Shown here: positions 16,366 to 25,081 of the stretch, in pieces | Numbering within the stretch: the stretch's first letter is position 1 | How the letters are laid out: every line of letters begins with the position of its first letter | Assembly: GCA_903863885.1 (NCBI GenBank) | Contig: CAIPEB010000557.1 | Location: 1-34,125 of the forward strand | Source: an uncultured Planctomycetaceae bacterium | GTDB lineage: Bacteria; Planctomycetota; Planctomycetia; Pirellulales; Pirellulaceae | Direction of reading: 5' to 3' | Length of the DNA: 34,125 nucleotides | Translations under genes and position numbers: made by a program | Notes under the pieces: generated by a model | What the model saw: only the letters and a program-made list of their open reading frames with translations | Databases searched by the model: none | What the model was told of the DNA's origin: nothing

Positions 16366-18866
16366 GGTCGCGATTCCTCTTGACTTGTTCGTCCATCGAG
16401 CGTCAGACGAACATATTCGATTTGCCACGTGGTCAGACGCGAATCGTCGGCGGCCCAGCCGCTCGTCTCCGCCTCAGCTTCCACAGCCGATTTTCCCACT
16501 GTAATGATGACCTGGACTCGTCCGTCGCCATCTTCCGTCAGGTGCTTGTCCTTCAGCTCGAAATCGTAGACGCCGCTCGGACTCGAAACTGATCTCAGCA
16601 GCTCAGGCCGTTTATCGACGACTGCCGATACGCTCAGCAGTCGCGACGGCGCATTGATGCGAAGTGTCAACTTCCCGCTTTTCAGCTTGCAGGGAAGCAC
16701 TTCGTCCGGAACTTTAAAAAAGAGAGTCGCTTCGGAACCCCGAGTGAGCTTGCGCAGCCACTGTCCGGTTCGCGCATTGAACACCGACGACACGCCCTTG
16801 CCATCCGACGGCATCGACGGCTTCAGAAATGTCGCCGGAATGCGGAAGTCGGTTTCAGGGGGAGTCTTTGCCAGTTCCAGAGGCAGCACCGCGAGCGAAT
16901 CTCCGTCCAACCGGAAGTCCTTGGGGAACTCGACGCCCGCGTCAAACGTCCGGTACCAGCCCGCAACCGCAACTCGGGTCAGGTAGGCTTCGGGCGTCCC
17001 CGCCTGAAGGACACCCCGCATCGCTTCCTGTTGCGCCCGCTGGCGGTCCGAAAGCAGAGAGCCCGCGATGAACTGACCGGCCGGCAGAACATCTTCGGGA
17101 CGTGACACGAAGGTGCCGTCGCTTTTCATTTGGACTGCCAAAGACGGAACGCCCGGGCCCGAGATCACCGGATCGTTCAACGCAGCAACGCTGGCGAATC
17201 GACCTTCGAGACCGTTCGGTCCGAATCGCGCAACAACCGCGGTCGGCGCCGGTTGAGATCGACAGTCTTCCATCCGCACCAACCCGACGCTCGCGGCCTG
17301 GGTGGATACATTCTGCGTTTCCATGGTGTCGTTGCCCGCCCACACCTGACGCCGCACTTCCAGCCCCGAGTGCGCATCAGGAGTGACGAGCGAACATCGT
17401 GAACCGCTCCATAGCACCTCGCGGTTCTGCCGCTCGTAGACTGCAGCCAGTCCGTCGGAGAAGACCTCGCCCGTCTCCGAAGAGATGCTCGCCAACTGCG
17501 AATAGGCAATCGTCGGCATGATGCTGGAAGTGCTGGCCGCACCTACCGCCACCATCACGCCCGCCGCGATCACAGTGGCAATCAGCACCACGCCAACAAG
17601 CAGGCCCGCTCGGTTGCGACGATAAAGCCAGACGCCGGCGACGAGCAGCGACAGGCAATAGGTCGACAAAACGCTCATGGCCATCCATCGCGCCGGCACG
17701 CGATAACCGATCCGCTGCTGCAGCATCGGCTGAAATGCCTTGAGATCAACGGGCTTCCTGGCTGGCTGCAGCAACCGATACGAGATCGAGCGCCAAGCCT
17801 GTGTCGCCTCGCGTCCTTCGCCCGGCCGGAAGCCGCGCGGGCCCAATGCGCTCAGCAGGACCTCTCCGTTGCCGAAAGGCACCCATATCGCGGCGGGCCA
17901 CCCCTGAACCCGGCAAGGCACATCGTGCAACGTCGTCTCGACACGCACCATCACGACGGGATCGTCGTACTCGAGTTTGTCCTGGGAAACCACCCGGCCC
18001 GATTCGTCCACGGAATCCAGAGTGAACCGATCCAGTTCCACCCGGTCGACAATCGCGAGCGAAGCGGCGTTGCCGAGCAGCGCGTGGACCGTCGATGGAC
18101 TGACTCGATCCAGCGTAATCCAAAGCCGGCCGCCTTTGCGCACCCATGCGCGGAGCGCCGCCAGTCCGGCCGAATCGCACGCGATGCGGTCGCTGGTCAA
18201 AAGGAACTGCCCGATGCCATCCAGTGCGCTGGGCCAGGGCGGAATGAAGTCATTGCCAAAATCGTTCGCGCTCTCGGGCAGTTCCATGATTCTGCGAGCG
18301 GACATCAACGTCTCCCAGGCGTCGATATCCGGTTCGGGAGCCGTCGGATCGTTGCTGTAGTCCGGGCGCCTCGTGCAGGTACCGGATTTCACCGCGTCCT
18401 CGGCCAGGCCGAGCAGGTGCCGCGCAACCAGCGGTTCGCCCGTCTTGTGCTGCAGTACTTCGCGTCCCGAGGTCGGATCAAGCGTGATGGCCCGCAGGTC
18501 CTTCCGCCGGTGGTCTTCGTTCGACTCCAGGGGCACCTGAATCGGCAGCCAGGTCACCCGTTTCGCATGGGCGGGAACCCAGATACGCCTCGCGAACTGC
18601 CGTGAAGGATCCTCGGCAAAGTAGACCGAGACGAGTGATTCGCCGTCCTGGCTGCCCCGGTTCGTTGCGTTCATGCCGAGAACCGACCAACTGCCCGGTT
18701 TGTGCATCCGGATAATGGCCGAGTGGATGCTTGTCCGCACGTCAATCTGGTCGCTGTTTGCCGAATTAGTCCCGCTGGCGCTGGGCGCATCGCCACCGGA
18801 GACCTCCGACGACCCGATCCCCGCCAGAGCCAACACGAGCGAAATGCCCAAGAAATGCCGATTCAC
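16362..18866 (-). CDS. GldG-like membrane protein of an ABC export operon
   Basis: An 834-residue protein, first gene of the three-gene ABC operon. It has a signal peptide (1-24). A periplasmic domain includes a GldG-like segment around 218-252 (FLLTSDRIAC, then RAWVRKGGRLWITLD), where such proteins test an opened lumen or channel. Two membrane helices lie at about 393-415 and 420-444, followed by a second large soluble domain of beta-rich character. I place the start at the GTG at 18866, which has GAGGAA about 8 bases upstream and begins MNRHFLGISLVLALAG. The in-frame ATG at 19034 would add 56 residues with no signal-like character. The first-gene position and ATGA junction with the ATPase tie its job to the transporter. 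No catalytic motif is evident. Confidence 0.8.
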   Translation of the reverse strand: MNRHFLGISLVLALAGIGSSEVSGGDAPSASGTNSANSDQIDVRTSIHSAIIRMHKPGSWSVLGMNATNRGSQDGESLVSVYFAEDPSRQFARRIWVPAHAKRVTWLPIQVPLESNEDHRRKDLRAITLDPTSGREVLQHKTGEPLVARHLLGLAEDAVKSGTCTRRPDYSNDPTAPEPDIDAWETLMSARRIMELPESANDFGNDFIPPWPSALDGIGQFLLTSDRIACDSAGLAALRAWVRKGGRLWITLDRVSPSTVHALLGNAASLAIVDRVELDRFTLDSVDESGRVVSQDKLEYDDPVVMVRVETTLHDVPCRVQGWPAAIWVPFGNGEVLLSALGPRGFRPGEGREATQAWRSISYRLLQPARKPVDLKAFQPMLQQRIGYRVPARWMAMSVLSTYCLSLLVAGVWLYRRNRAGLLVGVVLIATVIAAGVMVAVGAASTSSIMPTIAYSQLASISSETGEVFSDGLAAVYERQNREVLWSGSRCSLVTPDAHSGLEVRRQVWAGNDTMETQNVSTQAASVGLVRMEDCRSQPAPTAVVARFGPNGLEGRFASVAALNDPVISGPGVPSLAVQMKSDGTFVSRPEDVLPAGQFIAGSLLSDRQRAQQEAMRGVLQAGTPEAYLTRVAVAGWYRTFDAGVEFPKDFRLDGDSLAVLPLELAKTPPETDFRIPATFLKPSMPSDGKGVSSVFNARTGQWLRKLTRGSEATLFFKVPDEVLPCKLKSGKLTLRINAPSRLLSVSAVVDKRPELLRSVSSPSGVYDFELKDKHLTEDGDGRVQVIITVGKSAVEAEAETSGWAADDSRLTTWQIEYVRLTLDGRTSQEESRP

Positions 18867-19651
18867 AGTTGAATTCCTCAGTTCTCTCGTACAGGCCAAG
18901 AGGTTACCCTGCCCGCGAACGATTCGCAATCGTGCCCGCACGACAATGCCTGCGCATGCCACGACCGGCGAAAGTTCATGCGGGAATTCACTCGACAAAC
19001 GCGCTATCTGCAGAAAAGCGGAACGTCTGGACAAGAGCGAGAAGAGGGTCGCCGGACGCGAGGCTCCAGCGACCCTTTCGTGTTCCGGGACCGGAAATCA
19101 GGCGGGGCCCGATGCCTGCCGGGCAGCCTTGCGACAACGCGCGGCAGGTCTTGTGAACGGAAATGCTCGTCTCTTGCTTCCCGCGAAGGTCCCTCGCAGA
19201 CCTGTCGCGGATGTGTGTTTTCAGGACGAGTAAGCGCAGTACGCGGCAGGCTATCAAACGGCGCGAATCGGTACAGCCGCCGTGCGAGTTTTTCGCACCT
19301 CACGCGGAGGCCTCAACTCCCGGCCAAGAGCGGCGGCCGCTTCTTCGCATGGACGTCGCCTGCCCAAAGCCGGAGGGTACCGGCGACGCCGCGTCGACGC
19401 TTGCGGCCATGTCTTCGATTTGCAACGATAGTCCGAGACGTGCGGAAATCCCGCCTGCCAAGCCGAATGAAAAAAACAACGCCGGTAGTCGGTGGTCGTT
19501 CCGGGTGGCGCGGGAGTGTTGTCCCATCACTTGCACGAATTGTGAAATCTTCTGATGGGCGGTTCACGCGTCTGTTTTGCGAATCGATGCCAGATCGGAA
19601 AGCGACCGACTCCAGACTCCGGCCTCCGGATTACCTCGTACGAGACAAGAC
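18867..19651. other. Long divergent intergenic region with many inverted repeats
   Basis: 785 bp with no convincing gene; the open frames across it are Arg/Ser-rich and unlike any protein. It separates the leftward GldG-like gene from the rightward ABC importer operon. Perfect or near-perfect stems are at 18919-18924/18928-18933, 19045-19052/19069-19076, 19140-19151/19198-19209 (one G-U pair), 19282-19287/19293-19298, 19354-19360/19382-19388 and 19523-19529/19553-19559. It could hold promoters, an RNA leader and perhaps a small RNA. I match it to no known RNA family. Confidence 0.6.
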
Positions 19652-21235
19652 ATGGCAATACGCATCGGGGCCGTTCGAGTTCGCCGCGGCGTGACCAATA
19701 ACCTCCACGCACTGACATTGTCGGCCGCCGCATCCCTGGCAATTCTCGGGTTCCTTTTGTATCGCGGTGTTCAGCAGCCCGGCGACGGAAATGCTCCGCG
19801 GCTCTTCATGTACTGCGCCGCAGGTCTCCGTTATCCGGTCGAGGAAATCGTCCAGCAGTACCGGCAGCGTTACGGCGTACAGGTCGAAATCCAATACGGC
19901 GGCTCCAACACGCTGCTTAACCAACTCGAAGTCGCGCGAGTCGGCGACCTGTATCTCTGCGCCGATGAAACCTACATTCGTCAGGCACGAAGCAAGGGAC
20001 TCGTAAGAGAGGTCCTTCCGATCGCGTTCCAGACTCCGGTCATCGTTGTCAAGAAGGGCAACCCGAAGCGGATCGCCATGCTCGATGACCTGCTGCGCGA
20101 GGACGTGACCGTGGCGCTCGGAAATCCTGATGGCGCCGCGATCGGCAAAATCACTCATGATCTGCTGACGGCCGCCGGACTTTGGGAAAAGATCTCGGCT
20201 CATGTGACGAAACGCGGCGTCTTCAAACCGACAGTGAACGAAATAGCAAACGACGTGAAGTTGGGCAGCGTGGATGCAGGCATCATCTGGGATGCGACCG
20301 CTGCCCAATACCCGGAACTGGAATCGATCAAGGCCGATGCACTCGACCCGGGGGCTTCGCTCGTCGAAGTCGGCGTCTTGTCGAGCGCACGAAACCCGTC
20401 GGCCGCCATCCGGTTCGCCCGATACGTTGCCGCAAGCAACGCGGGACTCGAGACGTTCGCGAAGCATTCCCTGCGAGTGACCAATGGAGATTTATGGGAC
20501 GAAAATCCCGAAATCACCTTTTTCGCCGGATCGGTGAACCGCCGCGCTCTCGAGCCGATCATCTCGGAGTTCGAGCGCCGCGAGGGTGTCCGCGTCAACA
20601 CGGTGTACAACGGATGCGGAATTCTCACGGCGCAGATGCGCACAATCCAGCAGAACCAGGACAAGACATTCCCCGACGCCTACATGGCCTGCGACGTGTA
20701 CTACCTCGACAACGTCCGCGAACTGTTCCAGGAAGCCGTCAATGTATCGGACACGGACATCGTGATCGCCGTCCAAAAGGGCAATCCCAAGGGCATCCGC
20801 GAGTTGAAGGACCTGACGCGCGCGGGCATGCGAGTTGCGGTCGGCCAGCCCGAACAATGCACGATCGGCGCCTTGACCAAGCGACTGCTGGAGCATGAGG
20901 GACTGTACGACACGCTGATTAGCGGCAATGTCGTGACTCAGACCGCGACGTCGGCCATGCTCGTCCCGGCAGTCACGACGAATTCGGCCGACGCGGCACT
21001 GGCCTACGCGACGGACACGCTGGGCGAACCGGGCCGCATCGAAGTGATCCGCCTGGACTCGGAACTTGCCAAGGCCATCCAGCCATTCAGCATTGCGAGA
21101 TCCAGCCAGCACAAGCAACTCGCCCGCCGGTTGTTCGAGCAGGTCGCTCGTTCGCGGGAGATCTTCGAGAAGAGCGGCTTCCACTGGCGACTGGATGCCA
21201 GCGGCGAAAGAGAAGTTCCCGCGGAGAAGCCATGA
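19652..21235 (+). CDS. Tandem two-domain ModA-like substrate-binding protein
   Basis: A 527-residue binding protein of a molybdate-type ABC importer. Residues about 17-36 are one hydrophobic segment (LHALTLSAAASLAILGFLL) serving as signal or membrane anchor. Two consecutive periplasmic-binding modules follow: the first opens FMYCAAGLRYPVEEIV (about 50-65) with YGGSNTLLNQL, the second FFAGSVNRRALEP (near 290-302) with YNGCGILTAQM. Each repeats the family pattern of an initial strand, a Ser/Gly loop and a later VVKKGNPK or AVQKGNPK segment. Normal ModA proteins have one such module of about 250 residues. The ATG at 19652 is chosen because the 25 residues upstream in the frame are not signal-like; its ribosome site is weak. 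The permease ATG overlaps its TGA. Confidence 0.87.
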   Translation: MAIRIGAVRVRRGVTNNLHALTLSAAASLAILGFLLYRGVQQPGDGNAPRLFMYCAAGLRYPVEEIVQQYRQRYGVQVEIQYGGSNTLLNQLEVARVGDLYLCADETYIRQARSKGLVREVLPIAFQTPVIVVKKGNPKRIAMLDDLLREDVTVALGNPDGAAIGKITHDLLTAAGLWEKISAHVTKRGVFKPTVNEIANDVKLGSVDAGIIWDATAAQYPELESIKADALDPGASLVEVGVLSSARNPSAAIRFARYVAASNAGLETFAKHSLRVTNGDLWDENPEITFFAGSVNRRALEPIISEFERREGVRVNTVYNGCGILTAQMRTIQQNQDKTFPDAYMACDVYYLDNVRELFQEAVNVSDTDIVIAVQKGNPKGIRELKDLTRAGMRVAVGQPEQCTIGALTKRLLEHEGLYDTLISGNVVTQTATSAMLVPAVTTNSADAALAYATDTLGEPGRIEVIRLDSELAKAIQPFSIARSSQHKQLARRLFEQVARSREIFEKSGFHWRLDASGEREVPAEKP

Positions 21236-22059
21236 GCCAGATTGCACCGCGGGAGGCGTTTCCGGAACATCGCGCCCGCACCGATGTTCCGTTTTTTCTG
21301 TTGATGGGCCTGATCGGCGCGTTCTACGTCGGGTGCATATTGCTGATGCTGCTGGCCGATTTGGCCTACACGTCACCCGGCGAGTTTCTCGGCGCATTCG
21401 CAAAGCCGGAGATCCGCTATTCGTTGCGACTGACCATGGTCTCGTGCACGATGTCGGCGATCCTGTCGCTCGTTTTTGCGATTCCGATCGGCTACCTGAT
21501 GTCGCGTTATCGATTCCGCGGCCGGAACCTTGTCGATGCAATACTCGATATTCCGATTGTGCTGCCGCCGCTGGTGATCGGATTGAGCCTGCTGATCCTA
21601 TTTCAGTATGTTCCCGCGAGATTCACGGCCTTTCGAGAGGCGATTGTCTATCAGGTGCCGGCCGTGGTAATTGCGCAGTTCATGGTGGCCTGTGCGTTCG
21701 CCGTCCGCACGATGCGGGCGACTTTCGACCAGATCGACAGCCGTCGCGAACAGGTCGCTCTGACGCTGGGCTGCAGCCGCTCGCAGGCCTTCGGGCTGGT
21801 CGTGCTGCCGGAAGCCTGGCGGGGGATCGTAACGTCAGGCACGCTCGCCTGGGCCCGGGCGTTGGGTGAATTCGGGCCGTTGCTGATCTTCGCCGGAGCC
21901 ACTCGCCGCAAGACCGAAGTCCTCTCGACAACCGTTTTCCTGGAATTGAGCATCGGCAACCTCGAAGCGGCCGTCGCCGTCTCGTTGATAATGGTCGCCT
22001 CGGCCGTCATTGTGCTGATCGTTGCCCGCACGTGGGGCACCCGAGCCTTGGACCCGTAA
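21232..22059 (+). CDS. ModB/CysU-type ABC importer permease
   Basis: A 275-residue inner-membrane protein with about six hydrophobic helices (near 20-43, 66-90, 103-125, 142-160, 198-221 and 245-266). The cytoplasmic EAA loop that docks on the ATPase lies at about 173-195 (TLGCSRSQAFGLVVLPEA), followed by ARALGEFGPLL (209-219), which is characteristic of molybdate, tungstate and sulfate permeases. Its start overlaps the binding-protein stop as ATGA (21232-21235), so the two are translationally coupled. One permease gene implies a homodimer, although the binding protein has two modules. Confidence 0.92.
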   Translation: MSQIAPREAFPEHRARTDVPFFLLMGLIGAFYVGCILLMLLADLAYTSPGEFLGAFAKPEIRYSLRLTMVSCTMSAILSLVFAIPIGYLMSRYRFRGRNLVDAILDIPIVLPPLVIGLSLLILFQYVPARFTAFREAIVYQVPAVVIAQFMVACAFAVRTMRATFDQIDSRREQVALTLGCSRSQAFGLVVLPEAWRGIVTSGTLAWARALGEFGPLLIFAGATRRKTEVLSTTVFLELSIGNLEAAVAVSLIMVASAVIVLIVARTWGTRALDP

Positions 22060-22075
22060 CCACTCAGGATCACCT

Positions 22076-22789
22076 GTGATTCGCGTATCGGAACTGTCGC
22101 TGCGATCCGGAAACTTCTACCTCGAGCGAGTCTCGTTCGAAGTGGCGACGGGCCAGTACGGCGTCCTGATGGGCAGGACCGGGAGCGGCAAGACAACGCT
22201 GCTCGAATCGATCGCAGGACTCAAGCCGGTCGCCGCCGGACGCATCGAACTGGGCGGCCGCGACGTGACGCGATCCAAGCCCGCCGAAAGAAACCTCGGC
22301 TATGTCCCGCAGGACGGGGCGCTCTTCACGACGATGTCCGTGAGCGACCACCTGGCCTTCGCGCTGGAAATCCGGCGAATCAGCCGGGCGGAAATCGAAC
22401 GACGCGTGCTCGAACTGGCGGAATGGCTGGAAATCGAGCACTTGCTCGATCGCTCCATTCGGGGTCTCAGCGGCGGCGAAAAGCAACGGGTCGCCATCGG
22501 ACGGGCGATTTCGTTCCGGCCCGGCACGCTGCTGCTGGATGAGCCGCTCAGCGCTCTGGACGACGTCACCCGAGCCCACATGTACGTCGTGCTCGAACGG
22601 GTGCGGAAACTGACCGGTGCGACGATCCTGCACGTCACGCACAACGCATCCGAAGCCGCGAGTCTGGCCGACCGGCTGTTTCGCATCGAAGACGGACAAG
22701 TCGTCGAACACCCGCTTCCCGATTTGGACCGCGTCCACTCAAATACGGACTCGCACGCCGGCGGAACGCCCGGCAGCAAGCTGCACTGA
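22076..22789 (+). CDS. ModC-like ABC importer ATP-binding protein
   Basis: A 237-residue ATPase that energises the preceding permease. It has Walker A GRTGSGKTT (33-41), Q-loop VPQDGALF, signature LSGGEKQR (131-138), Walker B LLLDEP (152-157) and the switch histidine in HVTHNASEA. It starts at the GTG at 22076 with AGGA about 8 bases upstream, 16 bp after the permease stop; the in-frame ATG at 22022 would overlap the permease gene deeply. Classic ModC proteins are about 350 residues because of a C-terminal molbindin/TOBE domain. This one ends soon after the ATPase core, so any oxyanion sensing must lie elsewhere. Confidence 0.92.
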   Translation: MIRVSELSLRSGNFYLERVSFEVATGQYGVLMGRTGSGKTTLLESIAGLKPVAAGRIELGGRDVTRSKPAERNLGYVPQDGALFTTMSVSDHLAFALEIRRISRAEIERRVLELAEWLEIEHLLDRSIRGLSGGEKQRVAIGRAISFRPGTLLLDEPLSALDDVTRAHMYVVLERVRKLTGATILHVTHNASEAASLADRLFRIEDGQVVEHPLPDLDRVHSNTDSHAGGTPGSKLH

Positions 22790-22926
22790 ATGAGTCGCAC
22801 GGAACCAGCTGCACTGTGCAATCTGTGCGATGAACGGTGCAAGTCATCGGGAAATGGGACGGCCTGGGCGCCGCAGGACGCAGGAATTTCGCATCAACTC
22901 TTTTTTTCTCCGCGGAGCGTTTGTCA

Positions 22927-23361
22927 ATGAAAGTGGCGACGATCAAGACCAAGCGTGGCGATATCCGGCTTCAGCTGTTTGACGACAAAGCACCGAAGAC
23001 CGTGGCCAACTTCGAGAAACTGGTCAACAAAGGCTTTTACAACGGCCTGAAGTTTCACCGCGTAATCGCCGACTTCATGATCCAGACCGGCTGCCCGCAA
23101 GGGACCGGCCGGGGCGGCCCCGGTTACACGTTCGCGGACGAGTTTCACGCCGATCTCAAGCACGACAAGGCGGGCATTCTGTCGATGGCCAACGCCGGCC
23201 CGAACACAAACGGCTCGCAGTTCTTCATCACGCACCGCGAGACGGCCTGGCTTGACGGCAAGCACTCGGTCTTCGGCCAGGTAATCGACGGCCAGGACGT
23301 CGTCGACGCGATCTGCCAGGGCGACGTCATGGAAAAAGTGACGATCACGGAAGAAGCCTGA
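22927..23361 (+). CDS. Cyclophilin-type peptidyl-prolyl isomerase
   Basis: A 144-residue single-domain cyclophilin that catalyses cis-trans isomerisation of X-Pro bonds. The active-site signature [19 protein letters not shown] (43-61) contains catalytic Arg45, and GSQFFIT (96-102) and [10 protein letters not shown] (108-117) complete the pocket. There is no signal peptide, so it is cytoplasmic. The ATG at 22927 has GGAG 11 bases upstream; an in-frame start at 22837 would add 30 residues foreign to the family. It lies 137 bp after the ABC importer operon and is probably separately transcribed. Confidence 0.95.
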   Translation: MKVATIKTKRGDIRLQLFDDKAPKTVANFEKLVNKGFYNGLKFHRVIADFMIQTGCPQGTGRGGPGYTFADEFHADLKHDKAGILSMANAGPNTNGSQFFITHRETAWLDGKHSVFGQVIDGQDVVDAICQGDVMEKVTITEEA

Positions 23362-23530
23362 AAAAGCAGCGGCGCTTAAACTCGAAATTGTCCGGACCGC
23401 CTGCGAGGTATATCTTGTTGGGTGGTGCGGTTCTTCATGCGCGTGCACGACACGATGCCGTCGCGGCCCGGTAGCGATATCATCCCAGTGGCGCGAATGC
23501 GCCGCCTCGAACCGATTGCGATCGAAGCCT

Positions 23531-24967
23531 ATGCCCAAAATGCAGGTCCGACGCGTTCTGAAACCGATGGTCTTCACGGCACTGTCCGGCATGGCGCTGG
23601 CCGCCTTGCTGGCCTGCGATACGCCCGTGTATCGCTATGCCATGTACCGCTGGGAGCCTGCGCCCTACGAGCTGTATTTTTTCCACGACCAACCGGCGGG
23701 AAGCGAGGACACGGCCGTGGCTCAAGCGGTTCGGGAATTGGCGGGCGGCGATAAACAACCGGCCAACCTCCAGTTCTTCGACGTCAATCTGGCGGAAGAC
23801 AAGGAAATGCTGAAGATCTCTCCCGCCGTAAAGCAGGCGTTCCTCGCAAAATCCGATCGCACGCTGCCGGCCTATCTGGCAGTGACCTCGTACGGAATGG
23901 AACTGTTCTTTGGGAAACTGGACGAAGCCGCGGCGCGAGCGCTCATCGACTCGCCGGTGCGGCGTGAACTCGCGTCGCAGCTGGCACAGGGAAAAGTCGG
24001 CGTCTTCCTGTATATCCCCTGCAGCAAGCCCGAGGCGAACACCCAGGCCGAGACGATTCTGAAAACGCTCATCGGCGAAATGAACGCAGGGAAACTCGAT
24101 CTGCCGGCCATTCCGGTGGCACCGGCAGCCGAAGGCGGCAGCGCGGGCCAGTCAAAGATCACGCACGAGTTGGGAATGCTCGAGGTCAAGCGTGATGATG
24201 CCCGCGAGCAATGGCTGTTGAAAATGCTCCTCGGCGTTGAAGACGATCTCAAGACAGAAGATGTGCCCATCGTTTTCCTCTGCTACGGACGAGGCCGAGC
24301 GCTGCTGCCGTATCTCGGTGCGGGAATCACGCGGGAAAATCTCGTCTATGAGATCGAATTCATCTGCGGGGCCTGCTCGTGCACGGTCAAAGAACAGAAT
24401 CCGGGCATCGATCTGCTGGTCCGCCAGAACTGGGAGGATGCCGCGAAGCTGCTCGCCGAGAAATTCGGCTCTGAAGAAGGCAATCCCTACGGCCCCGGTT
24501 CATTCTATCCCGAACTGGTCATTCCCAGCGGTGCCGCTTCCTCGGAAATGACGGCATCGACACCGGGCACGAGCACGGACGACGTGGTGAAGCCGGCCGC
24601 GCAGCCCGCCGCGACTGAAACGGAACGGGCGACACCGGCCACCGACCCGCAGCAGGCGGCCGCAGAAGCCAAACCGCAGGCGGCAGCCGCGCCGCCGGCC
24701 GGCAAGACCGAACCATCAGCTCCGACTGAAGACAGCCCAGCCAAAGAAGAGAATTCGCCGGGCGCGAATCAGACGCCCGAAGGCAATCCGGGCAAGACTC
24801 CGTCCGATTCCAAGCGTGCCGCGCGAATGACGTCCCGTGCCGAACACAGCACGCAGGTCGAACCGGCAAGCGAATGGTACTCCAGCGCGTACATTGTCGG
24901 AGGGGGAATTGCCGTTGGACTGGGAGTGCTGTTTCTGATTACCGTCTGGGTATTGCGTCCCCACTGA
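23531..24967 (+). CDS. Unrecognised lipoprotein with C-terminal membrane helix
   Basis: A 478-residue protein I cannot assign to a family. The N-terminus is a lipoprotein signal ending in a lipobox, ALAALLAC, with Cys29 as the lipidated residue. Residues 30-330 are a soluble domain with a possible thioredoxin-like flavour (LQFFDVNLAEDKEML; VGVFLYIPCSKPEA). A cysteine cluster CGACSC sits near 281-286. A Pro/Ala/Glu-rich low-complexity linker then spans about 335-440, and a final hydrophobic helix (YIVGGGIAVGLGVLFLITVW) ends in a short basic tail. Lipid at one end and a helix at the other suggest that it spans from one membrane face to another, which is an inference. The ATG at 23531 is preferred over the in-frame TTG at 23516. 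A LolD-type ATPase gene starts 114 bp downstream. Confidence 0.75.
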   Translation: MPKMQVRRVLKPMVFTALSGMALAALLACDTPVYRYAMYRWEPAPYELYFFHDQPAGSEDTAVAQAVRELAGGDKQPANLQFFDVNLAEDKEMLKISPAVKQAFLAKSDRTLPAYLAVTSYGMELFFGKLDEAAARALIDSPVRRELASQLAQGKVGVFLYIPCSKPEANTQAETILKTLIGEMNAGKLDLPAIPVAPAAEGGSAGQSKITHELGMLEVKRDDAREQWLLKMLLGVEDDLKTEDVPIVFLCYGRGRALLPYLGAGITRENLVYEIEFICGACSCTVKEQNPGIDLLVRQNWEDAAKLLAEKFGSEEGNPYGPGSFYPELVIPSGAASSEMTASTPGTSTDDVVKPAAQPAATETERATPATDPQQAAAEAKPQAAAAPPAGKTEPSAPTEDSPAKEENSPGANQTPEGNPGKTPSDSKRAARMTSRAEHSTQVEPASEWYSSAYIVGGGIAVGLGVLFLITVWVLRPH

Positions 24968-25081
24968 TTTTCATCCGGCAGGCGGGATTCTCGACTCGAA
25001 ATTCACAGTTGCAGACCACCGCTGCCACAATCCGAAATATCGAAAACCTCCGTCCCTTCCCGCCGCATCGCCCAACAAACG

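Noticed and set aside
19354-19388. GC-rich stem CGTCGCC/GGCGACG read as a possible known riboswitch
   Set aside because: No consensus of molybdenum-cofactor or other riboswitches could be recognised around it.
18978-19694. 238-residue plus-strand frame in the 785-bp intergenic region
   Set aside because: Arg/Ser-rich composition with no hydrophobic core or family pattern and no ribosome site; it also overlaps the start of the binding-protein gene.
22778-22818. Repeated AGCTGCACTG 30 bp apart at the end of the importer ATPase gene
   Set aside because: Two short imperfectly flanked copies, one inside coding sequence; no structure or function supported.
23388-23416. Sigma-70-like pair TTGTCC and TATCTT with a 17-bp spacer before the lipoprotein gene
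   Set aside because: Only four of six matches in each box; too weak to annotate as a promoter without start-site data.
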